Source: Thermoleophilia bacterium UBA6103 (GTDB lineage Bacteria > Actinomycetota > Thermoleophilia > UBA2241). Taken from it: a stretch of 47,621 nt of DNA. A program made the position numbers and the translations under genes. The stretch is from contig DIWP01000031.1 in assembly GCA_002423545.1 (NCBI GenBank), positions 61,146-108,766 of the forward strand, read 5' to 3'. Under the pieces are notes generated by a model. The model made no database searches. It saw only the letters and a list, made by a program, of their open reading frames with translations, and was not told the DNA's origin. Position 1 is the first letter of the stretch. Every line of letters begins with the position of its first letter. Of the stretch, positions 30,178 to 39,000 are shown in pieces.

Positions 30178-33100
30178 TCAGGGCACCACGAAGCGGGCGC
30201 TGCTGGTGCCGCGCTCGGCGCTGATCTCCAGCCGGGCGTCGATCCTGTCGCGCAGCTCACCGACGTGCGAGATGATGCCCACCAGACGGTCGCCCTCCTG
30301 CAGGTCCATGAGCGTCGCGACGGCAAGATCCAGGGCTTCGTCGTCCAGCGTCCCGAAGCCCTCATCGATGAACACCGTGTCGAGGTAGATGCCGCCCGAG
30401 TAGGCCTGGACCGTCTCGGCGAGTCCCAACGCCAGGCAGAGGGCGGCCATGAACGACTCGCCGCCGGACAGTGTGGAGACCGGCCGCCCCATTCCCGTCC
30501 AGGCGTCGTAGACATCGAGGTCGAGGCCGGCGGTACGTCTGCCGCCGCGGCGCTCGTCGGTGCGCAGGAGGCTGTAGCGGCCCTTGCTGAGAAGCTGCAG
30601 TCGGGCGCTGGCGGCTACCAGGACGGCATCGAGGAAGGCGCCGAGCACGAAGCGCTGCAGCGTCAGGTGAGCGGGATTGTCGCCGTTGGTGAGCTGTGCC
30701 AGCCGTCCGATGACGGTGAAGCGGCGATCGCCGTCCTCGACGGCCGCCCGAAGCTCGGCGAGCCTCGTGGCTGCGGCCTCGAGCGCGTCGACGCGCGCCT
30801 GCAGCGCTGCGGCTGCGGAAGCGGCATCCTCAGCGGCCGAGCGGGCCTCAGCTGACGCCGCCTCGAGGGCCGCAAGGTCGGGCGTCGTGAGGCCGGCCGC
30901 GGCGGCTGCGGCCTGCTCGGCGCGTCCGGTCGCTTCAGCCAGCCGGCGCTCCCACGCCGTGATGTCTGCTTCGAGAGCCGTGAGTCGCGCCGCCTGGCGC
31001 CGTGCGGCGTGCCAGGCGGCGGCATCGGGAGCGCCATCCGCGCCGCAGAAGCCGCCCGCGACGAGGCTCTCGTCGAGCTCGATCCGGGCGGCAGCGAAGG
31101 CCCGGTCGGCCTCGTCCTGTTCGCAGTGCGCGGCCGCGTCCGCGGCGCGCGCGTCGGCGAGGGTCGTCTCTGCCCGGCGCGCCGCGGACTCCGCATCGGC
31201 AAGAGCGCGCTGCAGCTCGGCCTGATGCGCCGTGGCGGTCTCGATCGCCGTCTGGAGCGCCGGGGGGTCGCGCAGCGCCTCCGGCACGCCGGCGCAGCGC
31301 GCGTCGTACGCAGCCCGCGCCCGCGCCACCTCCGAGGAGGCGGTCGTGGCCTGCTCCTGCGCCGACTGGACCGCCGCCTCCGCCGCCTGCACGGCCACGT
31401 CTGCCTGCTCTGCACGCGCGTGCACCTCAGGAAGCAGTGCTCCGGCGGCGCATGCCTCCGAGACGGCCTGCTCGGCGACCCGCACGGCGTCCCGGCAGGC
31501 GGCGATCGGCAGGCCGGCCGCGTCTCCCAGAGTCGCCGTCAGGGCGTCGAGAGAGGCGCCGACCTCACGCTCGGTGGCGGCGGCCTCCGACTCCTTGCGG
31601 TGCATCTCATCGCGTTCGCGCAGGGCGGCGTCGCGAGCGTCGCGGGCGGCGGCGACCAGCTCCGCACTCGGGACGTCGACCGCCGAGCGTGCCGGAGAGG
31701 GATGGTCGGTGGCCCCGCACACCGGACAGGGGACGCCCGGCTGCAGGCCCTGCGCCAGCAGAGTCGCCTGACCGGCGAGCCAGTCGGCTTCGAGAGCGGC
31801 GGCTCGGGCGCCGGCGGTCTCCCAGCGCTCATGGGCGGCGTTCGCGTCTTCGGCCGCCGTCCGTGCCTCACGGCGGGCGGTCGCGAGCCTGTCCCTCAGT
31901 TCCTCGAGGCCTGTCCGCCGGTCGGCGGCGATCCGCGCGCTCTCGGCGGCGGTGGCGCAGGAGGCCTCGGTGGCGGCGAGGGCGCGAACACGCTCCAGCT
32001 CTCCGCGCGCCTCCTCCCGCACCGCCACGGCGGCGGCGAGCGCCGTCCGCGAGCGCTCCAGCTCAGCCGCGGCACGGCTCTCAGCGGCCACGGCGGCATC
32101 GAGCTGGGCGCGGGCGGTGGCCAGCGGTCCCACCCTGTCACGCAGCTCGTTGAGCTCGGCGAGATGTCTCTCCGCGTCGCGACGAGCGCCGGCGCGCTCG
32201 GCCTGATCCTCGAGGGCGGCCGCCGCCGTAGCGTGTGAGGCCTCCGCCGCCGCCATGACTCCCCGTGCCGCCGCCCGTTGCTGCGCCCGGCGCTCGGCAG
32301 CTTCAGCACAGCGTTCGGCGTGGCGGGCCGCCGGATCGACCAGCGCCGCGGCGCGGGCCAGCTGCAGCTCGGCCCGGACCGTCTCGATCTCCGCGGTGCG
32401 TCCACGGAGTCCGGAGACGGCATCCTGCGCGTCGGCGGCGGCGTCGAGCGTCGCCTGCACGTCGCGCGCGCGCGCATGAGCCGTCTCGGCCTCGGAGCGC
32501 GCGTCGTCGAGGCGCGCTCGCCGCTCGCAGGCCTCGGTGAGCTGTTCTGCTGCCGAGACGCGTTCGGTCTGGAGCGTCTCCTCGTCGGCCACGGAGACCG
32601 AGTCGAGGACCCAGCGACGCTCGTGTGAGAGTTCCTCCAGGCGCTTCCTCTGGCCGGCGGCCGCCTCCTTGAGGGCGCGTTCGAGGCGGGCGAAGCGCTG
32701 CGTACCGAAGAGCGTGGCGAGGATGTCGGCACGACCGGCGGAGTCGGCACGCAAGAGCTCCTGGAACCTGCCCTGCGGCAGCATCACCACCTGGCGGAAC
32801 TGCTCGGCGCGGAAGCCCAGGATCTCCCGACACGCTTCGGTCACCTTGCTCCAGCCGGTGGCCAGCGGCTTGCCGTCGACGTTCGCCGGCGCCTCGTGCC
32901 GATCGCCGTCCGGCCGGGCGCCCAGGCGCCACAGGGTCGCGTCCTGCTGCTCGAGAGTGACGCCGTCCCCGCGCAGCTTGGGGCGCTCCTGGGCCGGCCG
33001 GCGCCAGACCCTGTAGTGATCGGCTCCCAGGGCGAAGTCGAACGTCACTTCGGTCGGCCGATGGGAGTCGGCGTGGTCGCTGCGCAAGTCGGTCACCTGG

Positions 33101-33282
33101 CGCTCGGAACCGCTGGTGTCTCCATAGAGAGCGAAGACCATGGCATCGAGGATGGTGGTCTTGCCGGACCCGGTCGGCCCATGGATGAGGAAGAAGCGGC
33201 GGCCCTTGAGATCGTCGAAGTCGAGCGACTGCTCGCCGGCGTAGGGCCCAAAGGCCTGCATGCGCAGGGCCAGCGGCCTCAC
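30178..33282 (-). CDS. sbcC: SbcC, ATPase subunit of the SbcCD nuclease
   Basis: A 1034-residue SMC/Rad50-like protein. The N-terminal ATPase half begins MRPLALRMQAFGPYAG with Walker A GPTGSGKT at 35-42. Two long Ala/Glu/Arg-rich coiled coils flank the zinc hook CPVCGATDHP near the middle. The C-terminal half has the signature LSGGESFMAALCLALGLAE and Walker B IYLDTVFIDEGFGTLD. With SbcD it cleaves hairpins and processes DNA ends. The GTG start overlaps the sbcD stop by 4 bases (GTGA). The coiled coils have very high Ala and GC content but normal total length. Confidence 0.96.
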   Translation of the reverse strand: MRPLALRMQAFGPYAGEQSLDFDDLKGRRFFLIHGPTGSGKTTILDAMVFALYGDTSGSERQVTDLRSDHADSHRPTEVTFDFALGADHYRVWRRPAQERPKLRGDGVTLEQQDATLWRLGARPDGDRHEAPANVDGKPLATGWSKVTEACREILGFRAEQFRQVVMLPQGRFQELLRADSAGRADILATLFGTQRFARLERALKEAAAGQRKRLEELSHERRWVLDSVSVADEETLQTERVSAAEQLTEACERRARLDDARSEAETAHARARDVQATLDAAADAQDAVSGLRGRTAEIETVRAELQLARAAALVDPAARHAERCAEAAERRAQQRAAARGVMAAAEASHATAAAALEDQAERAGARRDAERHLAELNELRDRVGPLATARAQLDAAVAAESRAAAELERSRTALAAAVAVREEARGELERVRALAATEASCATAAESARIAADRRTGLEELRDRLATARREARTAAEDANAAHERWETAGARAAALEADWLAGQATLLAQGLQPGVPCPVCGATDHPSPARSAVDVPSAELVAAARDARDAALRERDEMHRKESEAAATEREVGASLDALTATLGDAAGLPIAACRDAVRVAEQAVSEACAAGALLPEVHARAEQADVAVQAAEAAVQSAQEQATTASSEVARARAAYDARCAGVPEALRDPPALQTAIETATAHQAELQRALADAESAARRAETTLADARAADAAAHCEQDEADRAFAAARIELDESLVAGGFCGADGAPDAAAWHAARRQAARLTALEADITAWERRLAEATGRAEQAAAAAAGLTTPDLAALEAASAEARSAAEDAASAAAALQARVDALEAAATRLAELRAAVEDGDRRFTVIGRLAQLTNGDNPAHLTLQRFVLGAFLDAVLVAASARLQLLSKGRYSLLRTDERRGGRRTAGLDLDVYDAWTGMGRPVSTLSGGESFMAALCLALGLAETVQAYSGGIYLDTVFIDEGFGTLDDEALDLAVATLMDLQEGDRLVGIISHVGELRDRIDARLEISAERGTSSARFVVP

Positions 33283-34589
33283 GACCGGCGCTCCTGCCGG
33301 TCCAGACCGTCGGCGACCTCGGTGAAGGCGGCCATCTCCTGTGCGGTGGGGCCTTCTCCGCAGACATGCTCGAAGAACGCTGTGAGAAGCTCGAGGTCGC
33401 CGGCCCGCTTCGGGTCGGGTCGTGTGCGTCGCTCGTGGGCGGCGGCGATCTGCGGCAGGACGACCGACAGCGCGTTGGGGTATGCCTCGCGCAGTCGGCC
33501 CATGGCATCGAAGACCGGCCCCTGGTCCTGCAGTTCCGCCTCGACGTAGTCGTCGCGAGCCGGACCGTCGGCGGACATCGCCAGCAGCTCGGCGAGCGTC
33601 CCCGCGAGACGGCGGACCTTGCGTCGTGGCCGCAGCGGCACGGTCTCCACGACCAGCTGCGCCAGTCCGTCTCCGGCTGCTGCGGGTGGCCCCAGCTCGA
33701 CGACCGACAACGACTTCTCCCGGCCGGCCTCATCGAAGGAATACGCGAGCGGTGAGCCCGAGTAGCGCACGCGCGGCGCCGTGTCCTGCGGGTCGTCGCC
33801 GCGGACCCATTGCGGCCGGTGCAGGTGGCCTAGGGCGACGTAGTCGAAGCCACTGAAGAGCGGCACCGGGACGGCTCCGGTACCGCCGACGGTGAGCGGC
33901 CGTTCCGACTCGCTGGTGACCCCGCCGGCGGCAAAGGCATGCGTCACCAGGACGCTGCGGACGTCCGAGGAGCCGGCCGCCGGTGCCGTTGAAGCGCCGG
34001 CGCGTCCCGGAGCAGCCTCGGCCGCCGGTGCCCCCGGGATGTCGGCGCGGCCGCAGTCAAGCTCGCCGACCGGCCGCGCGCCCGGCGGCTCAGTGGCCGA
34101 CGAGCGCGCTCGCTCGATCCCCGCGCCGACGGTCGCCGCCTGATCGTGCAGGCCTTCGTCGGCGTAGACGGCGCGGGCCACGGCCGGTTCGGCATACGGC
34201 AGCAGGTGGATGACGACGGGGCCGTGCTCGTCGCGCAGCACCAGGTGGTGTGGTGTGGCGGTGAGCGGCCCGGCGACGTGCAGACCGCGCTCGGCGAGCA
34301 GTGCGGCGCCGAAACCGAGACGGGTCGGGCTGTCGTGGTTGCCGGCGACCAGCAGGACCGGCACTCCGAGGCCGGACACGATGCGGTCGAGGACGTCGTC
34401 GAGGAGGGCGACGGCGTCGGGCGGCGGCACCGCCCGGTCGTAGACGTCGCCGGCTACCAGCACCGCCTGCGGGCGCGCCTCGGCGACCAGATCGACGAGC
34501 TGGTCGAGCACGAAGGCCTGATCGGCGGTGAGGTGGACGCCGTGGAAGAGACGTCCCAGGTGCAGGTCTGCCGTGTGGATGAATCGCAT
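33279..34589 (-). CDS. sbcD: SbcD, nuclease subunit of SbcCD (Mre11-like)
   Basis: A 436-residue metallophosphoesterase nuclease. Metal-binding motifs in order: D8 and H10 in IHTADLHLG, Asp in VLVAGDVYD, LVAGNHD, a His in VTHAF, and GHLHRPQ. A region of ~45 Ala/Pro/Gly residues after about residue 168 is an insertion relative to Escherichia coli SbcD. The C-terminal capping part is normal. ATG 34589 is the first codon of the conserved MRFIHTADLHLG; the longer open frame upstream is not protein-like. It is the first gene of the sbcDC unit. Confidence 0.95.
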   Translation of the reverse strand: MRFIHTADLHLGRLFHGVHLTADQAFVLDQLVDLVAEARPQAVLVAGDVYDRAVPPPDAVALLDDVLDRIVSGLGVPVLLVAGNHDSPTRLGFGAALLAERGLHVAGPLTATPHHLVLRDEHGPVVIHLLPYAEPAVARAVYADEGLHDQAATVGAGIERARSSATEPPGARPVGELDCGRADIPGAPAAEAAPGRAGASTAPAAGSSDVRSVLVTHAFAAGGVTSESERPLTVGGTGAVPVPLFSGFDYVALGHLHRPQWVRGDDPQDTAPRVRYSGSPLAYSFDEAGREKSLSVVELGPPAAAGDGLAQLVVETVPLRPRRKVRRLAGTLAELLAMSADGPARDDYVEAELQDQGPVFDAMGRLREAYPNALSVVLPQIAAAHERRTRPDPKRAGDLELLTAFFEHVCGEGPTAQEMAAFTEVADGLDRQERRS

Positions 34590-34824
34590 GCCGACACCAT
34601 CATAGCCGGGCTCCTGGACGGAGCGACAGGCGGGGGAGACGGCGGCGGCGGACGCGGACATGGCCGCCGGCTGAAAGACCGCCGGCATCGTGCCTTTCGC
34701 TCCGGTGCACCGGAGCGATGGGGCGTCGACAGCTGCGCCGTACGACAGCGGCCGGACCTCGATCCAAGCCCCGTACCACCGTTTGCCCGCACGGGAGCGC
34801 GGGTAGCCGGACCGCGATAGTCCA

Positions 34825-34830
34825 GATAAT
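34825..34830 (+). promoter_or_regulatory. Candidate -10 element before the small conserved gene
   Basis: GATAAT (one mismatch to TATAAT), 36 bases before the ATG at 34867, in the divergent region with sbcD. No good -35 was found. A small hairpin (GTGGC CGAG GCCAC) follows at 34834-34847. Confidence 0.4.
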
Positions 34831-34866
34831 GTCGTGGCCGAGGCCACGTGATCGACGGGGTGGAGC

Positions 34867-35268
34867 ATGGGCTTCCTGAAGGATATGAAGGACCTCTCCA
34901 AGTCAGGCAAGGAGATGCAGAAGGAGCGGTTCGGCACCAACAACCCGCTCAAGATCATGAAACAGGGCGTCGCCGAGGCCAACGAGACGGTCCAGCAGGT
35001 GCAGGCCGACCAGACGAAGGCGCAGCATCTGACTGCCGAGGGTCTGGCCGGAGAAGCGACGGTCAAGGGGCTGCGCGATACCGGCAAGATCGTGAACTAC
35101 CAGCCGGAGATCGAGTTCGACCTCGAGGTCGAACTCGACGGCCGCGAACCCTACGCCGTGACCCATCGACAGATCGTGGCTGCCGCGGCTCTTGGCGGGT
35201 TGCAGCCCGGGGCGCGTGTCCCGGTACGCGTGGACGCAGAGGATCGGTCGCAGCTGATCATCGCCTGA
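34867..35268 (+). CDS. Small conserved protein of unknown function
   Basis: 133 residues, no signal peptide or membrane helix. The first ~60 residues are charged and helical (KDMKDLSKSGKEMQKERFG). The last ~65 form a compact beta-type domain ending in LQPGARVPVRVDAEDRSQLIIA, a pattern I recognise from small uncharacterised actinobacterial proteins (PYxV..rq.v...al..lqPG..vPVrVD). ATG 34867 has GGGGTGGAG just upstream. It is transcribed alone, between the divergent sbcD and a strong terminator. I cannot assign a function. Confidence 0.75.
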   Translation: MGFLKDMKDLSKSGKEMQKERFGTNNPLKIMKQGVAEANETVQQVQADQTKAQHLTAEGLAGEATVKGLRDTGKIVNYQPEIEFDLEVELDGREPYAVTHRQIVAAAALGGLQPGARVPVRVDAEDRSQLIIA

Positions 35269-35393
35269 TGCGTTGTGGAGACGCGGCGGTGGAGAGGCCG
35301 CCATGTCGTCACGGTGGCGATGACGCCACGTCGGCGTCCGAGCGGAGCGATCACCCGCGGCGCCGGCCGTGAGCGAAGCGAGCGGTGATGGAG

Positions 35394-35425
35394 GCGGCGG
35401 GGCGGGATGGTGCCCGCCCCGCCGC
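35394..35425. terminator. Bidirectional terminator hairpin
   Basis: GCGGCGGGGCGGG (35394-35406) pairs perfectly over 13 bases with CCCGCCCCGCCGC (35413-35425) around ATGGTG. It ends 5 bases before the stop codon of the convergent sortase gene and 126 bases after the small conserved gene. Confidence 0.8.
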
Positions 35426-35430
35426 TCACG

Positions 35431-36021
35431 TCAGACCGGCACCGCGACCACGACCACCCGCCGGTCTCCTTCGACCCGCGCCACGCAGGTGTAGAGGGTC
35501 AGGCGCTTGCGCGTGCCGCAGCGCGTGACGCGCTTGTCCCGAGGCCCGGTCTCGTAGACGCGCACCACGCGATAGGCGTACTGGCGCTTGCCCCAGTAGA
35601 CGACGACGCGATCGCCGCGCTGCAGCTTGTCCAGGAGTACGAACGCCCGCGTCACGCGATGGCCGGAGATCACGGTGTTGCCGCGGGTCCGCGGCGAGGC
35701 GCCGTTGGGTTGATGCCAGACGCCGAGGCGCAAAGCCCTCGCGCGGCCGCCGTTGCGTATCTTGACGTTGATGCCGAGGCGCGGGATGACCAGACGGTAG
35801 AGCGACTTCTTCGCCGTGCCACGGGCGGTCGTCGAGCGCTCAGTCACGTAGGGATCACCACGGTCGCTGAGGCCGAGCGCGTAGGCGATGTGGTCCCACT
35901 GGCTGGTGACGGCGATGCCGGCGGCCGCCAGCAGCAGGCCGCAGCCCGCGACCAGGAGGAGGGTCTGGCGCAGGGAACGGCGTCCGCCGGCGTGTCGGTC
36001 AGATGAGTGTCGGGCCGTCAT
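35431..36021 (-). CDS. Sortase (class D/E-like), probably dedicated to the adjacent surface protein
   Basis: A 196-residue transpeptidase that attaches proteins to the cell wall. One N-terminal membrane helix (about 19-38) with the catalytic domain outside. Catalytic H121 in NTVISGHRVT, C179 in RLTLYTCVARV (the TLxTC motif), and Arg at 187 or 188 in GDRRVVV. Length and TLxTC fit class D/E sortases; class E enzymes of Actinobacteria recognise LAxTG. Its ATG lies in the last bases of the giant repeat protein gene (ATGA overlap, 36018-36021), and that protein ends with LARTS plus helix plus basic tail, so it is the likely substrate. The exact class is uncertain. Confidence 0.9.
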   Translation of the reverse strand: MTARHSSDRHAGGRRSLRQTLLLVAGCGLLLAAAGIAVTSQWDHIAYALGLSDRGDPYVTERSTTARGTAKKSLYRLVIPRLGINVKIRNGGRARALRLGVWHQPNGASPRTRGNTVISGHRVTRAFVLLDKLQRGDRVVVYWGKRQYAYRVVRVYETGPRDKRVTRCGTRKRLTLYTCVARVEGDRRVVVVAVPV

Positions 36022-39000
36022 GACGCACCTCCTTCAGGTCGCAAGGCTCGGCGCCTGCCGTGCCGCCAGGCGCCGATCATGATCGAGCCCAGGAGGGCCA
36101 GTCCGCCGGCGAGCCAGAGGCTCCCATAGCCGCCGCCACTGGTGCGCGCCAGGGCGGTGCCGGCTCCCGAGACTCCATCGCCGGTGGTCTGGGAGGTGTA
36201 GGGATCGACCTCGAGTCCGTCGACGGTCGCCGTGTTGCGGATCCGGGTCCCCGGCCGCAGATCGGGCTTCACCCGGGACCGGAAGGTCACGGTCACGCTC
36301 TTCCCGGTCCGTACGGTGCCGACTGCCCAGCGCAGCCTCGGCGCCCGGCGGTCGTCGGCGCCGCGGCCGGTGATACTTCCCCTGACGTACGTCGTCTGGG
36401 CGGGTACCGTATCCTTTATCACCAGCTCGGTCACGTCGACCGCGCCGACGTTCTTGACGGTGATGGTCCACAGGAGCACGTCGCCGGGTAGCACGGCGCC
36501 GCCGTTGACGTCGCGGACCGTCTTCTTCAGCGTCAGCCTGCCCTTCGGGATGATCGAGACGGAGGCCTGGGCGCTCTGTGCGGGCAGTGTGCGACCGTCG
36601 TCGGTGACGGCGCCGCTGACGCTGGCCGTGTCGCCGGCCGCGGCGCTCCGGGCCTTGCCGCGGAAGGTGACGGTCACCGACACCGACTCACCCGGCGCCA
36701 GATCGCCGCTGCCGGTGATGTCGGTCCAGTCGAGTCGCCCGTCGGCGCTCTGGTCAGGGGCCGGGTCGGCCGAGACGAAGGTCAGCAGCGATGCGTCGAA
36801 GACGTCGGTGAGTGGGACTCTCGCCAGCGTCGCGCGGCCGGTGTTGGTGACCACGATCCGGAAAGAGGCCTGCTCCCCGATGAGGATGGGGTCCTTCTGC
36901 CCGGCGACCTTGGACTTGCTGATCGAGAAGGAGGCCGGCAGCGGGTCGATGGCCACCTGTGCGTCGTCGTCGACGGTCGGGGCCACGATCTGCTCTTCGT
37001 CGACGGCCCCGGCGACGGTCGCCGTGTTGACGGCGGCGGCCGTCACGGCAGTGCTCACGAAGGTGAGCCGGATCGTGATCGACTCGCCGACGGGCAGGTC
37101 GCCGCTGCCGGTGAGGTCGTGCCACGTCAGGCTGCCGGCGCCCTGTGCGTCCGGGGCCGGCGTGGCCGAGACAAAGCGCAGACAGGTCGAGTCATAGGTG
37201 TCGCTCAGCGGCAGTGTGACCAGGGGGTTGTCGCCGGCGTTGGCGACCACGATGTCGAAGGTCACCTGGTCGCCGATGACGACCGTGTCCGCCTGTCCGG
37301 GGGCCAGCGACTTGGTGATCGTGACATGCGCCTCCGGATCGCGGATGCCGACGTCGGCGTCGTCATCGGCGTCGGGCGCCGGCTGCAGCCATGGATCGGT
37401 GGCGCCGCTGACCAGCGCCGTGTCGGTGGTCGCCGCGGTCGCGACGAGTGCCGTGAAGCGCACCGTGATCGTGATCGAGTCACCGACGGCCAGCTGTCCG
37501 GCGCCGGTGAGGTCGGTCCACTCGAGGGTGCCGGCGGCCGAGGAGTCGGGGTCTGGACTGGCCGAGTCGAACTGCAGGTAGGTCTGATCGTAGGTGTCGG
37601 TCAGGGGGATCGTCTCCAGCGGCACGTCGCCGGTGTTGGTGACCACGATGCGGAAGTCGACGGTGCGGCCGACGATGGCCGGATCCGCCTGGCCGGACGC
37701 GAGGTCCTTCGCGACGCTCACGGACGGATCGGTCACCGGCGGGATGATGCCGATGTCGCGCTCGCCGTCCGACGGCGGCACGACCTCCTCGTATTCATCG
37801 ACTGCCCCGCTCACGAGAGCGGTGTTCGTCGTGGTGGCGCCGGTCTCGCCCTCGGGCAGCACCGCGGTGAACGTCACCTCTACCGTGATGCTCTCGGTGG
37901 GTGCCAGCGGGGCCTCGCCGGCCAGCAGATCGGTCCACTCGAGCGTCCCGCTGCCGACGCTGTCCGGCGCCGGCAGTGCCGAGTCGTAGGTGAGGTAGGT
38001 CGGGTCGAAGGTGTCCTGCAGGGGCAGGGAGACGATGCTTGCCGCGCCGCTGTTGGTGATCACGATGTCGAAGACGACGGGGTCGCCGTGACGCACCGGG
38101 TCCGCCTGGCCGGTGTGCAGGCTCTTGGCCACGGTGATCTGCGAATCACCGGGACGCACCACGTTGAAGTCGGCGTCGTCCTCGTTGCCGGTGACCTCGC
38201 CGCCACCGCCATCCTGCCCGGCGGCGGTGGCGGTGTTCGTGTGCGTGCCGAGTGCGGCGTCGATGCCCACGAGCATGTCGAAAGCAAGGGTGATGCTCTG
38301 GCCGGGGTCGAGCGTGGCGTCGAGTGCCCAGCTCAGGTCCGGGCCCGGTGCGCCGCTCGGGTCGGCCGTCGAGGAGCCGCCGGGCCACGACGCAGCCGTC
38401 GTGCCGTTCACGTAGGTGAACGCCGCGCCGGGAAGCGTGTCGGCGACGTCGACCTGGTAGGCGGTGGCATCGCCGGTGTTGGTCACCGTCACTTCGAAGC
38501 TCACGGTCCCGCCGTGGCTCACGTTCTGGCCGGCGGTGACGCGCTTGGCCACCGTGAGCTCCGGCGCCAGGGTCGTGACCGTGGCCGAGTCCTCTGTCGG
38601 CCCGTAGTGGCGGGCGTTGTCGGAGCCGGCCAGCGAGTCGTACTCGATGGCGGCCGTGTTGGTGAGCGAGAGGCCGGCGGCGATACCGCCGGGGACCGTG
38701 GCGTCGTAGACGATGGTCAGCGTCTGGGTCGGCGTCAGGCTCACCGGCAGCGGGTGATCCGCCTCGATCAGGCTGATCACGGTGGGGTCCATCGAGAAGT
38801 CGGCCGTGTAGCTGGCAGGAGTGCCCAGCGGCCCCATCGCGGAGTGCGTGACCGACACGAGGGTCGGGCTGCCCGGCGGGTCGAAGAGCTGTGCGGGCAC
38901 GGCGTCCGCCCACACGATGTCGTGGGCGGCAGACGTGCCGGTGTTGTCCAGCGTGACCGTGTAGCGCACGGTGTCGCCGGCGGCGGCCGAGGTCGGTGAG

